The position numbers and the translations under genes are program-made. A model generated the notes under the pieces. That model saw only the letters and a program-made list of their open reading frames with translations, had not been told where the DNA came from and did no database searches. A stretch of 60,000 nt of DNA from Lineus longissimus (taxonomy: Eukaryota; Nemertea; Pilidiophora; Heteronemertea; Lineidae), in assembly GCF_910592395.1 (NCBI RefSeq), contig NC_088309.1, positions 25,052,599 to 25,112,598 on the forward strand, in the 5' to 3' direction. How positions within the stretch are numbered: position 1 is the first letter of the stretch; each line of letters opens with the position of its first letter. This document shows, in pieces, positions 1-12,935 of this stretch.

Positions 1-520
1 CATGATATTTTTCTGAACCTAGGTGTGAGTTTTTCCTTAAACTCGTCACATTTGGGTTTGAATGATTGCCTGAAAACGTTAGTTTTAATGTCAATTCCAG
101 TGGAAACGATGTAATAGGTTGAAAATGAATGAACCGCAGTGAGTTGCACTTTATAGCAGCTATAGTACCGTGAATTCGTGCTCATTAGCCAAAAGCTTTT
201 TTCTCAATTCATTTAGTGCCATTTATCAATTCAATTGTAATGATTGAAGCTATGATGTATTGGTAATGTGGTAAAACTGTTGGTAGCACACTACTTGCAT
301 TAGTGAGGAAACTTTGTGGATACGGAATGTAATAGTGAAGACAGAGAATCATTTAGCTTAATGCCATATATCATATAATAGCCAATTCCGAGTAAAAATA
401 CCCTCACAAAGAGATTTGGTACGTATACTTCAGTCAGCAAAGAGTCGGTAACGAGAGTATGTTTACCAGTCCTTACTCCTGACACCGGAACGTGACTGCG
501 CTGTAGCTGCTGTAACTACC

Positions 521-760
521 AACCAAAGCTTAACTGCACAAACACTGAACACAACTAATCCCATTCCGATGGAAGGCATCAAGTTGGTTATGATATCAAA
601 GGCGGTCAGTGTGGAAGAAGATCTTTAAATCGCCATGGCCAACCAAAGCTTAACTGCACAAACACTGTACACACCTAATCCCATTCCGATGGAAGGCATC
701 AAGTTGGTTATGATATCAAAGGCGGTCAGCGTGGAAGAAGATCTTTCAATCGCCATGGCC
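521..760. repeat. Perfect-register tandem repeat, 2 x 120 bp
   Basis: Two copies, 521-640 and 641-760, both start AACCAAAGCTTAACTGCACA and end CGCCATGGCC. They are exactly 120 bp each and differ at only about four or five positions, so the duplication is recent. A third, diverged relative of the unit lies near 1193-1300. Confidence 0.95.
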
Positions 761-1515
761 TACTAATGGGCGGTCAGACCCATACCATCTTCGGAAGCAG
801 ATGGTCCCTGAGAACCAGATCTTGAGATTGAAACCCGAGATCGACTCGACTTGATGGTCTGCAAATGAATGAGCTTCGCTGATTTGATAAGAACCGCAGG
901 CAACCAGAAATAAAATGCTAATGTGTCCATCTTGCCAGGTTATTTGTTAAAAAAACATGTCCAGAGTTTTTAGTTTGGCCGCTGATTATCAGAGCGATGA
1001 GCCAGATCGGGGCATGACTGCAAGACTTGTGTGGGAGATCTGAATACTCCAGAGCTGTATTAACGGGGTACTGAACATCAGGATCAGAAAGTCCCGGGGC
1101 CTGGCAAAGTTGACAACTCAGTTGACGATGAAAGGACAACTCATCCTTGAACCAGACCCGCAAACGTGACCACGGCTGTGGTATCATCACCGAACAAGTT
1201 TAACATGCTGAACACTGAAGACCCTAATCACATTCTGATAGACGGAATCCAGTTGGTTATCATATCAAAGGTCAGTGAAAGGAGATCCTAATCTCCAAGG
1301 CGTGCAAGGTTGGCTAATAAACGGTTATACCCAATTTCTCCAAGAGCAGCCTGATGGTCAGCAAATGAATACGCTCTGCTGATTTGATAAAAAGCCGTAC
1401 CGCAAGGAATAAAATGCTAACTGATCCATCTTGCCTGATTATTTGTTAAAAACATACCTCAGCACCTTTATTAGATTGGTCGCTGATTATGAGAACGATG
1501 GATGAGACAGATGTC
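760..1515. repeat. Diverged ~500-bp tandem duplication
   Basis: The block starting GATGGTCTGCAAATGAATGA near 852 recurs as GATGGTCAGCAAATGAATAC near 1352. Similarity continues through landmarks such as CTGATTTGATAA, AATAAAATGCTAA, TTATTTGTTAAAAA and CGCTGATTAT. The offset is about 500 bp, with small indels. It is older than the nested 120-bp duplication beside it and contains no recognisable coding sequence. Confidence 0.8.
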
Positions 1516-4500
1516 ATGACCAGGATTTGTAGGGGATTGGGAGGTAGTCGAACAGTCATGGGATACTGAAGTCAAGTCTAAACCGCGACTGGGTATAACA
1601 TGATAACTTTTTAAACAGTGTCCCAAAGCCTACATGCTTGGCCAACGTGTCGATTTCTTGGCAGTCTTAAATCGGTTAAACTGTGAGAATAAAGATATGC
1701 AATTGCAGCTTTACTTGAAAAGCCCTTCGATATTTGCGGCAGTGTTACTAATAAGCTAGCATGGCGTAATACACCTCTTGGTTTATAATAGGTTAAATAG
1801 TTATGAATATCATGACGAACCAAAGCAAACTAGCAAACATTTTGCGAAACACAGCTTCCGACCACCCGCTAGTGCAAGGAATGTGGTATTGCCGCGTAAC
1901 AAATAAAAAACAACGATACTTCTAATACAGAACATCTGATGGATTCGAGTGATATTTCCCCGACCCTCAAAAGTAGAAAATTATCACTCATCTACGTTCA
2001 CTTACAGTAGCGCTCATTCAGTGATCATGGGCTAGATTCTCGAATCGTTATACTTAAAAATCAAGTTACCGTTAATGGTAAAATAATTTTCCTGCTAGCG
2101 GTAGCTCCGCTTTCTCCGCTGTTTTTCAATTGATTATCGGATTTTTATTAAGGCAGGTCCACCAGAGGTTCAATTGGAAAGCCACATGGCATTAAACGAC
2201 TCTTGTCTGTATGCACTCGATATTCCTGTACGACACTCCTTCATCATGGGGCGGCTGAACGCACACTTCAATGGCTTTTGGCTTTATAACCTTTTGAAGA
2301 GAGCTCCCCCAATGAAATATTTAGCGGTGCGTAGTGTGAGCTCGAATGGAATGGAATCGCTAGATGCATCAGCAAATAACATGAATGGAAGTTATAAAGT
2401 CATTAGGACTGTTCAAGTTGGGTTTCTTTTATCCAGAATGGAAATGAAAATCGGTATCGGTTTCTTTTTTTGGTATATCGTGAGTGCTGGTGTACATTCG
2501 ATGCTTCATTTCACAGAAGAGAAAGTCATCTAGCTAGGTCACGGAATTAATGCTAATCCAGTCAGAAGTACGTTTTATTCCTCTTAATGACCATTATTTT
2601 ATGCTCTACATGATGCTTAGGCCTTTGTTCATGTTAATTGAAGAAAGGTTCGTCACTTAGGGCCAATTATTTCCATCGAAATAGTGCATTAACTAAGTCT
2701 CTAGCGGGATATACATGTACATGTATATCAAATATATTTCAATTGTAATCTTGGTCAGTGGCACACAATATTCTCCGATTGAAACATGCAGCTTGTCTGG
2801 CTTTCGGCAAATCCTAGTTCGCTTGGCATTTGGCCAGATGGAAACTATTGTTTGATCTGGATGTTTCTTGAATGACATTGCAGAGGAGCTTGCCCAAAGA
2901 AATGTTTCAGCTTGGCCCGGCCCCGGCAATTTTTCTTTAAAGAGTGACCCATGGACCAGATTGCTGGATGTAACATAGCATGCTAAACGGTAATTCCTGC
3001 GTAGATAAACTTTATCTAATAACACTCTCTCTCCAAGCAGATCAGATTTGTTTTCATGTGGGATACATTATGTTGTTATTAAGTAAGGCTATCAAAAGAA
3101 TGTTTGCTGAATGCATCGATGGAATAGCCGACCAGCTGGTCCATATACTCTTAGTTTGTTCTACGGCATAATTGATGGAAATGATATCATGAATAACGTA
3201 GTCAAATACCTGCCGGCCATAGAAAGGGTAATGTTGCGCACGGTACAAATATCAGGACAGAGGCAACTTCTCATAAAGGTTGAATTATCCTTGAGGTTTT
3301 AATCTTATTTCACATGAGGAGTCCGTTGTATGAGAATAATACGCTCAGGTCTTGGTGTTCCAATGATGTTCAATAAAAGAGGCAAGCCAAAAGGAAGTAA
3401 AGAATAGCCCCAATGACGCATTGACTTGAAAAGACGAAAATAATTTTCTTAATGTATCGTGATGTTTCAAAGTGCAATGCAATTTCTTGATTACTTTTTT
3501 CGAATATGTGGGATGACTGAAAAGAACTTGCTTTAAATGTGCCTTTACATGCTTTGATGCATGGGTGAGTCAATTGCCATCCCTGACGTTCAGTGTTCGG
3601 ATTGGTACAATACAGGATGAAAAAACAGCCCGCCTTTTCTCTCCACGAGACGGGAAATTATTACGCATGACAAGAAAATGACTGGCCAGTACTTGTTACC
3701 GGAAGCTTTTCGAAAGAACTATGCATTGATTCACTGGTTAGAGCGTCTTTCAGACGTCTTCATATTAGGTGATAACCTTTAAATGGCAAGAGGGAGAAAT
3801 ATGTGAGGCTCTAAATTCATTGGAAGCGCTAGATCTTCTTAACAGCTGAAATGAACATGTCCAAGTGTCTCAGTCTCAATTCACTTTTTTATCATTCGAT
3901 ACGAAGTCGACGTCAAAATGATCAATACATATATATCATGTACAGCATGATCGAAAAGATGTATGGTTTATGAAAGGTAAAAGTTCACGAAAAAGTCCGA
4001 AAAGAATCTTCGTTTGAAGGTATCAAAAAAACGTTAGGTTGAAGGCCATATTCCACAATAGCTTGTCACGCACAAGGCCTTCGTTATTTCACTATACACG
4101 TTGCTAACGAACAAAGGCGTCCATGATACAAGGAGGCGTAAAATGCCGATTTGGAGGGAGATTTTCACTTCATCGACGGATCACTCCGACTACGGCCGAC
4201 ATTTGAAAACAAGTATATGATAGAAATTGATAAAGCTACACTTGGCTTATTAAAATGACCCGTCGGGTGATTTCAAACTGATGTTCATCTTTACAGGAAA
4301 GCAATCAATCATGAACGGACAGGGACGAAAATTATTGTCGCGTGATTTTGACAGGACGGCTCGAGGCACTTTCGTACCTTAGCGTGAAAGAGGGACCAGC
4401 ACACTTATCGTTCATTTGGAAAGGTCAAAGTGGCTAACAGAAGGTATTACCGAAAAGCGTTTCTTTTGAATTCGGGGGGAAATTACTGTTAAAAGTATTT

Positions 4501-5432
4501 TGGCCAATTTTAACATTTGAGCTCCGAATAGAAAATTATGTCGGTCACAAATAAAGTATTATATAAACGCGTCATTCCAAACCAATTGGTAATTTCAGGC
4601 TTTACCAAACCATTCCATAACAACATCAAATAACTTCGACCCCATGCCGTTAGTTTGAGGACCCATAAAACCTTTTTACGTATTATCACAGCAGTAAATC
4701 AAGTCTGGCTTCGTGATAAAAACCTCAATTCCTTGTAGTCTAATGATTACGATTGGTTTGGAACAAACTATAAAAAGATTTTGCCAGCAAACTGCTTACA
4801 CATAAAGTCAAAGCAAAGCTAGATTATGTAAGAGAGATCTTGACAAAATGACTTCTGAATCCAAAATTGTTAAACGTCATTGACGGAGAAGTATAGACAA
4901 AAAAATGCAACCTTGCGGATAAGTGTAGCAATATTGTTAAGTAAAATAAGGTGAACATAATAATACTTTGGACTTGCGTATTGCACAGTCAGAACAAGAT
5001 AAGACACTTATTCATGCTTATGAGAATTAAAGTCAAAAGCCGAGAATACAATAGTCAAAGCCTTTGCAGTGGGCTGTCTTTGGTTAACTAAAGTCAAAAG
5101 GATACCCGCCGAGTTATATCACTTCTCACTATTTCTATACACTATCGGAAGTGTTGATCATTTGAGTTGACTTTGGGTCTTCTAATATTGTTTCATCATT
5201 GTTAATCAATAAGATAAAATAATAACCTGAATAAAAGAAGAAGATTATAGCAGAACATATGAATAAACTGAAACAACCAGAACTTGTTGAATGGCATGCT
5301 GTAGTTTTTTATCTATTGGGTAATTTACGCCTGGTTTTATGACAGAAAAAAGCTGCAAAAAGAAGTCATAAAACAATGAAAAAGACGAATCAGAAATCAG
5401 AACTGTATACAATCAAAGCAAAATCTACTTAC

Positions 5433-5599
5433 CATATCAGCAATAAGGGTCAAAGTAAGACCAAACTTGACGGTAACCGTATCGGAAGCATTATACACCG
5501 GCCTACCAGCCGTATCATAATGCCTTAGCAACTTGGTCATCAAGCGCTGCTCGTCAGGGATCTTATTCCGTCGTTTTTTTTTAGTCCTAACGTTGGTAT
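5433..5599 (-). CDS. nAChR subunit N-terminal exon, copy B (needs an upstream exon)
   Basis: This 167-bp exon encodes the start of the extracellular ligand-binding domain of a nicotinic acetylcholine receptor subunit. It runs from an acceptor (TATTTTTTAG) to a donor (GTAAGT). It starts two bases into a codon, so an upstream exon ending in phase 1, presumably carrying the signal peptide, is required; I could not locate it. The 55 complete codons open with a strongly basic run (KKKRRNK), then IPDEQRLM, the glycosylation sequon NAS, and VKFGLTLTLIADM, ending in phase 0. This matches the 152-bp exon of the gene at 48.9-59.3 kb in phase, motif order and end point. Joining copy A to this exon would shift the frame and soon meet a stop, so the two are alternatives. 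It could be an alternative first exon, part of a second gene, or a relic. Confidence 0.8.
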
Positions 5600-5636
5600 C
5601 TAAAAAATAGAGAGTATAGAACAGATAAGGACTTAC

Positions 5637-5834
5637 CATGTCGGAGATTTGCGTCAGCGTTATTCCAAATTTGACAAGGACAACTGCAGACGCGTTGTAT
5701 ACAGGTCTCGATGCAGGTTCGTAATTCCTGAACATAACTTCCATTAGTCTTTGCTCATCCGGAATGTAGCCCATAACGATTGATAAAGAAAATAAACTAC
5801 ACAAAATGTAATAGAACTGTCTCATGGTGAACAT
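5637..5834 (-). CDS. nAChR subunit first coding exon, copy A (signal peptide plus N-terminus)
   Basis: This 66-codon exon starts at ATG 5834 and ends at a clean donor (GTAAGT) after the residues ISDM. A second in-frame ATG at 5825 (residue 4) sits in a better context (CACCATGA) and may be the real start. Residues 5-22 form a hydrophobic signal peptide (core FYYILCSLFSLSIVMG). After it come IPDEQRLM, a sequon (NAS) and VKFGITLTQISDM, the conserved beginning of the ligand-binding domain of cys-loop receptors. Unlike copy B and the right-hand gene, signal and mature N-terminus are fused with no intron between. Copy B follows 37 bp downstream. The remaining exons are not in the window, so the subunit type (alpha or not) cannot be judged. 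Confidence 0.85.
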
Positions 5835-8800
5835 TGTTATCCTGTTTGGTCACTGATAATCCGCATGCTTCGTAAGTATTCCAAGTCATCACCCCACAGC
5901 AGCGCGCATCAACATCGAACAGGTAAGCGTCACACTATACCGCGCTGATAGACTTGATCAGGACGAAGTCCTTTCGCTAGACCGACTTGGCTTCTAATCA
6001 CCTATGGCTATGGGGACCAACTAAATCGAATGAAACACTTGGACATAAATCTATAGGTGAGACTATATTGAATTAGACTGCAGTTGTTAGCTGTTTGGCT
6101 GCATTACGTTGCGACGTCTGCTAGAATGGGCTAATGGCAGCCACGCAATCACGTTAAATCTCACTGGGCGACTTCTAAATAGGGTCAATTCAGCTGGCCG
6201 TATATCGTCTTAATCTGTTCTTGATATGACATTACATGGGCTATGAGAATTCAGTAGCATTATATAGTAGATGTGACGCTTTTATTATAGCTCTGTGATG
6301 TGGGATGTTAGGGATGCATCGTTGGAGCGCTGTGGGTCATCATGTAATATCATTAGGTGCTATAGATATTGTGTAAACATAATCAAGTACCCCTGAGCCT
6401 GGCGCCGATATGCAACCCAGTCATGACATCATTACCTACATGTCACTGTTTTGACAATCTCATTTTGTTTGTGTAACCAAAGAGAGAAGCTAATTTTAGG
6501 GATAGTTGTGGTGTCGACTTAATTGTCAATAAAGTTGTATTTAGTAGATATGATACAAAAGTATAATGAATTTATTCATGTTATATTATTATATTATTCA
6601 TATATTTATTGGTTAAATCCAATAGAGAGGAAGTGTTCTTGAAAGCTTAAAAATATCGTCTCACAGGCATTACTATAGAGTGATTTGTCTGGTATAATTT
6701 GTAGCTGGAGTACATCCTGGATTGATATTCATTTTATTCAACAACGTGAATTTAAGCAGCTCATCAGTCTATTTCAAGATATAGTTTCAGACGCATTGAA
6801 GAAAATAATGGCGAAACAACACGGTGTGCATTCGCATTCTTGGTTTGTTATTCAAGGTAGCAAAAGTGTTGTTGAAACAAGCAAAGTAGGCTCTGGTAAG
6901 CCGTAGAGGAATTTCCAATTTTTTACGTACTCCGCATTTTGTGGACTGCCCACAATAGTTGCTGCGCTCAGAGGCTTCTCCTATGCCACACTATAGAATT
7001 CTGGACTAAACCCGTCTATTGTCTTTTAACAAAGCCCGTTTGCACCTCGGCCTGAATTCTCATTGTTCGGACGTCTTAAGGGTAATCAGGGCAAATCTTG
7101 ATTACGCCGATCCTCATGAAACGTCTTTCTGAGTTGTGAAATGCCTAGACCGGCAAGAATCGGAGTACAGTGTCTACTTTGCATCTGAACTCTTTTTTTT
7201 CTTTTTTCTTGATCATGCAGTTAAATAGGGTGTTACAGACTAAACCAGACTGAATTAGCTTGGCTTACGTTTGGAGACGTATATCCAGCCGGCGGTAGTA
7301 GATCTACCACAAAGATAATGAGTGTTGCGCGGGCTGGTCAGTGAAAACCCCATTAGCCTCCCAGGCCAAATGCGTGATCAATTTGTCAGTACAAAGGAAT
7401 CCTGGCTGTATAATTGAGTGCGCCCTTCAACATGTTAATACCTTCATTAATATCTTATATAGATGGCGATCGACGTATGAAAATAAGATGAGGACAGATC
7501 GGCTGCTTAATAAGCTAAAAGTGTCTTCTGTCGTTGACGCGCTGAAGAATCGAAAACATTATACCCGCTTCAAGGTGGTCAGGGAGCGTTCGTGGCTGCC
7601 TCCGCTATGAGGTAGCGTTTTACCTGACCTCTAATTGGATTGATTTTCCAGATAAAACTCAAGTCCCTTAATTATCCGTTACATTATCAAGTCACATCCC
7701 TACTTTCAATGCTGAAATTCGCTTGCCAAATGCCCAGGTTTTAAAGCGCTATCTGGCCCACTAAAAACGGTTTACTTTTGGTGTTTGTCAGGCTGGCACT
7801 TATGGTTACCCTAGACCGATTTTAGCTGCGCAGCGTAACAAAGGAGTACTTCCGTGATGCTGTAGTTGACACGCCCCCTAATCAGCAACTTTCGATGAGT
7901 GCATCTGATGTGACCCTCAGCGACCCTACCTCAGGCCAACCTGGCGCTGACAGATGCCCTTGGTCGATAATCAGTCACAATACACGACTTGCTACTGTCA
8001 TTAAGACATCAATGGGATAATTGTGATTGCTCTGATCGCCTCGCTTAAGTCGACGGATCGGGACATCCGACTGCAACTGCAGGGAGAGGCGAGATTTGCT
8101 GCATTACATTTTGATGTGACTTTTCCGAGAACACTTTTGCTGTAATTGGTGATCTTGATCAGGCGGAATGCGTCAGATGATACTCATTGCATCTGTATAC
8201 CAAGAGAGACTATCAGCAGTGTCAGCGGTGTTGATGACCTTGAAATTAGTGCATTTTGTTTCGCTAAAAGTGAATTTGAAGACAACTGTGTTGTAAATCG
8301 AGCAAAACAAACTTGTATTGAAAAAATCTAACGAAAAGTCGCACATCTCTATAGACTTCTTTCTATCAGTATCGTTAGAGGAAGCCCATTGACATCAGTA
8401 CTCCCCAAGTCATTTAGTATGCATAGGTACTTTTTCCAACCATTCACATTTGAATTTGCCACTGAATATGATTGAATCAGCTCTCTTAATATATAGAATT
8501 TAAATGAATTGGTAACAACGTGGACCTGCCAAGAGCATGAAAAATGATCGCCAATAGAATAGAATTTAATGTCGATAAGATAGCCTTTGAGTTTAGATGA
8601 AGTGTCTTCTTGTGAGTGGGTGAGATACGCAGACATGGTAAGCAGTCTCCATTAGTATTCGCCCGCACGGGGCCAGAAGGAACAAATCTACCTAACGAAG
8701 GAAAAATTATGGGCATTGCGTGTGACTTGGACTTGCACCAAGGAGGAGAGCGGACATGAATCCCCAACGGAGTTCTTCGTTTACAATTTGTGGCTTGTTT

Positions 8801-9835
8801 TATTGGTTTCTCACGTAAGAATTTGTTATGCGTAACACGTGGAAACCATAAAGGTTAAGTAGGTATTCCTTCAAACGGAATCTCATTATATTAACTCGAT
8901 AGGAATTCTTCAACAATTTTAGGTACATGTTTCTCGAATATCGCAAACATGTGATCATGTGAATGCCGTAGTCCAAATCGCCTATACCAAAACGGTAATT
9001 GACGCACTTTCCTCTATCCTCCTTCGACTTGTAGTGCAGTGCTGTCGCCTTTTCGTAATTGGTATGCAGCAAGCACACGGTACACTCAGTAGTTTCTCTT
9101 GACGATTTCTATGATATTTCTTGTCAAAGCCGACAAAGACTGTTTGGCTGTACTGAATGCATGTTAAGTTGCGTAAGTGATGTCTGTAATGGCTGTAGTT
9201 CGTATTCGCTGACACATATCGTCAACCAAGTTAAAATCAAGTTGCAATTGGCTAAGTTCAAGCTTCGTTTATCAAATGAATGCAATTGAAAGTATTGAAC
9301 TTCTGGCCATAGATGTCGAGATGACATTATCTTAACTTGCAACAAATCCATCAAAGTTGATAAACTGTGTTTGAACTTTGCTTGATGACTACGTGCTTAT
9401 CTAGGAGTGCATTTACCCCTTCAACATGTCCAGTGGTAACGGGATGACACAGGTAAGGTAACACTTGTGGCGCATCGTCACCTCCCAATTACTTCTGATT
9501 ACTGATCTTAGATAGTTTGGTCACTTTATTCAAAAAAAAACACAAAAAAACTAGTTAGCTCTTGAAACCGTGCGTGAACATTCTGCAAAGACTCACGTAA
9601 ATGTAAAAACAAAATCCGGAGTTGAATGTTAATGATTATGAATTTTATTGACCTTTTCAGAATTTGAATTTTTTGGTATCACCCCGTATTGGACCAGAAT
9701 CTCTGAATGAAATATTATTTCTACAGTCTGCTATTAGACCCTGCCATGGCCACAATCAACAAGGCAACTTTTGCTAATCGTCAAGCAACGTGTTTCTCCG
9801 TGGGTAGATTGATAAAGTGCATCCCTATCAACGAA
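5835..9835. other. Intergenic DNA upstream of the left nAChR exons
   Basis: The bases just above 5834 should hold the promoter and 5' UTR of the left receptor gene, but I see no definite TATA or initiator signal. Open frames in this stretch are short, overlap on both strands and have no recognisable domains. A pyrimidine run lies near 7192-7210. Confidence 0.4.
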
Positions 9836-10416
9836 TCAACTGTTCAATCTGCCGCGAATATTTTTCCCGAAAGATAAATATTGAACTGTGGCGGATACAG
9901 GGAGAGTGATGCGAACACAGACTATTTGGGCATTGGATCGGTAATCACGCATAGACTCAGGCAGGGGGCAAATGATAACTTTTGAATATGGTATAAGCCA
10001 AGTGTTTGGAAAATAAACAGAGAATGTTAATGAAACAAGTCCCATCCACGGTTTCTTCAAAGAAAGATGTAATTGGACGAAGATAGCCATCTTGCCCATC
10101 TGGCACCATTCACGAATTAATCTGTTAATTTACATTTTGGTAATCAAAGCATCGATAGAACTGTGTTTCCCTTGACATTTCCGCCGTTGGACCTTTCAAG
10201 ATGATACTCGCATGTTCCCTGAGCCTCAGTGTTCCAATTTGGTGCCTTCGCCTCCACACGTAGTTTCTTTTGAGTTGATGACCATCCTACTTTGAATAAA
10301 GATTCAAACATCACAAAATCAAGCGAATTACTTGGCATTATCTGAAGTCTCAATTCCGACTTCGAGGCGTAAATCAATGTCACTGCGAACAAGATAACCC
10401 GTTTTACCATAAGCAA
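9836..10416 (-). CDS. Possible small secreted-protein gene (two open segments in different frames)
   Basis: The minus strand has a 90-codon frame from 10416 to 10144. It starts with a credible signal peptide (MLMVKRVILFAVTLIYASKS) and includes a TCEYHLER segment. A second open segment in another frame (10099 down to 9836) can be read from LIREWCQMGKM to a stop after NIRGRLNS. A small intron from AG/GTCCAACGG (near 10189) to TTAACAG/A (near 10111) would join them in frame as HLER-LIREW, but neither splice site is strong. The spacing of tryptophans and the LSLKKPW...LTFS stretch recall beta-sandwich carbohydrate-binding modules of the CBM2 type; that is an impression, not a match. It may equally be a decayed gene or chance. 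Confidence 0.25.
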
Positions 10417-12929
10417 TGAGTATGATCAAAGTGAGACGTGCCCTTCAGCTTATTTGGATCACTATCAGTTCAAAGATCATGATCGATTACAATGAATTCG
10501 AATCTTCATTCAAACATGATAGCACCCTGAAATGGATTTCTTTGAGCATGACATGCTAAAAGTGTCTCGTTCTGCTTTCTATTGAACGTCACTGAAATCA
10601 AATGCAACTGGAAGTCCATAAACTTTGAACCACAAGTGTATGCATGTTACTATCTGTGATTAGTACGAAACTTGAGCTCCAACATACCACTTAAAAAATT
10701 ACCTAATTTACGTGCCTGATTCTCAACAACGCATACTGTACGTGCATCAAGTGATACCAACACCATCGCCTCAGCCTATGATCCTTAGATGTTCTACGGC
10801 CAAGCATAAAATACTTGTATTAATCATCTTCATATTTATTGATCTACCAACTGCCGTCCTACTACAAAGGTTCGTTTGCTAAAACTAATATCTCGCTGGT
10901 CGCCCGCCGTGTTTCATGAATATGATAAGCGCTGGTCGACCGGTGAAGCCCACTTTGATAGATCAGCTGCTTCGTTGAAAGGGGTTGTCATCAAGGCCTA
11001 TCGATTGCTTATTCTTATCGCGGATCTGATCGTAAACCCACGTGATGTGATTTGTGTTTGTATCACTGAGAAGTAATCGAGAAGTCTTGTTTTATTTATT
11101 CGTGTAAAATACATGTACAATATTTGATATAACATGACAAGACATTGAATTATGAACAAAATAAAACGTACATGCATTACACTGGTAACCATGTAGGTCG
11201 AGACCTATTATATGGCACCAGATAATATGGGTTGTGGCGTCGGGGTGCCGGCGACATGCGCACTAAGTGGGCCGACAGTTTGCACAACGGCAGAAAGTGA
11301 CGAAAGTGCACATGTCGTCGACATCCAAACGATCCAACCTTGCGATCCCAAAGACCTAGGCACGGGCCGGGTGGTCAAGATGTTGCTGCTTGAACTTTCG
11401 GCCGTACAGTAGTGCTTTCTGGGACCAGCTACTTGGATGAAGAGGCAGTCATCTAGACTAATCGACTGTATGTCCACCTCTCGAATGGGATCGTTAACCA
11501 GAGTGATTTGAAGATAAGCATTGTCATTACCCAATGAGACATAGATAATGTCACAGTTAGTTGCCGCATATACCACCAGTCATTTCACTAGCTCAGGTGA
11601 TTGGTTGAGTGGAGTAATCGACTGCATGTTCTTTTCTCAAGGTTTGACAAATATCCTTGTTCAGCTGAACAACAGATGGAGTAAACTCGCCCTTTATATA
11701 CCACTTGTTGTCTGTCATTTAATCATAAACCCTTGTGATGTGAACATAATCAGTCGCCCAATGTGAATGCGATAATGGCAACTTGGTGACAGACGGTTGC
11801 TACTGAACCCTCAGTCATGTTACGAATGTCACCTGATATGGCCACTCGAACTACGTTGCGGTTGCAAACCGTTCCGTCATACCTTACCCCATAGGCGTTG
11901 CCATCAGCACCAGTATCTCTTTGTCAATTGCGAGTTATCTTATACCTTTCCATAGGGAAGACCACCACCATGACAAACGCATTCATCGTGTAGAGGAAAC
12001 GTCATTATCATGCTGTCACTTCCTTTGAAGAAGACTGAGACTAGTGAGTTGAAAAGGGAATCAGTAATAGTTCATTTGCACCGGTTGACCCCTGATGTCA
12101 CATTCGTGCCTAAGTGCACACTATACTACTTATCTGAGGAGGAACCTTTAACTACTTTTGTTAATGTAGTAATGATTAAGACGCAGTGCTCTCAAAATGA
12201 AGGTCATGGCTTGACTTTCACTTATGTTTTTAAATTATGGACGATTCTCAACTCATTGGTTGCTTCTTTCAACCCAGAAATACAAATAGGTACCAGTTGA
12301 AATTGGTGCTGGAGGTATTTTAACAGCTGCTTGATTTCCCATGGGCGATTTTGATGTAGACCAGAAGGTAAACGTTTGATCATGTTCTGTGCCTAACAAA
12401 ATTTAAACCGCAATTCTTTTTGTCTTGAGAATATTCGGGTTGTGCCACATGGTTTTATAGCAGAAATATGTTGCAAAGAGTACTGATTCTTGCTTTTGGA
12501 AAAAGAGTGTCAGCATTGGCTGCATGTGACAGGCAATCATTATGATGAAATGCTATCTAAAGCTGCCAAAATCATGGATTGGGGTCACCGCAGACGAGCT
12601 CCTAACTAACAAAGAAAGCAGACTGCAGTTTCCGACGGGACACAACCCGACCATTCCAGCAGAAAAGAGCTACATTGTAAAGGACAGTATCTGTCCCATT
12701 CCAGGAAGAGCACCCAGCCTGATCGATTGGACTGTCATGTTTAGTGGAAGAGAATGCTCAATCTATTTGTTACCAGTCATGATTATTGATCGGCAAGTTG
12801 ATCGGTTATGTTTCACGTACAGGCAGTCTGGCACCAGTATTGAAATGCTTACTTATTTTCAGACGATTGCTTTTGACGACTACTACAGGCTGATCTAAAA
12901 ATCTACCATTACATTCTGAACTTTCAGAG
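10417..12929. other. Intergenic, short weakly similar segments
   Basis: No gene recognised. Plus-strand segments near 11025-11047 and 11728-11750 share a short diverged match (ATCGTAAACCCACGTGATGTGA against ATCATAAACCCTTGTGATGTGA, shown here in their similar cores). The 11.2-11.4 kb part is locally GC-richer and open on both strands, without recognisable domains. The 118-codon frame at 12542-12898 has no domain I know. Confidence 0.35.
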
Positions 12930-12935
12930 CTTTAC

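Larger units (their letters stand above)
1..5432. other. Non-coding stretch left of the first nAChR exons
   Basis: Apart from the duplication at 0.5-1.5 kb, I see no convincing gene here. If the receptor gene starting at 5834 continues off the left edge, this stretch is its first intron. I looked on the minus strand for the 45-bp exon that normally follows (encoding a DEKNQ...NVW motif) and for the LPDIVLYN motif of the next exon, and saw neither. The 119-codon open frame at 2174-2533 has no recognisable domain and no clear splice context. Confidence 0.5.

Noticed and set aside
11208-11576. 122-codon minus frame in a GC-richer patch, with a plus frame opposite
   Set aside because: Open on both strands as expected in a GC-rich patch; no domain recognised.
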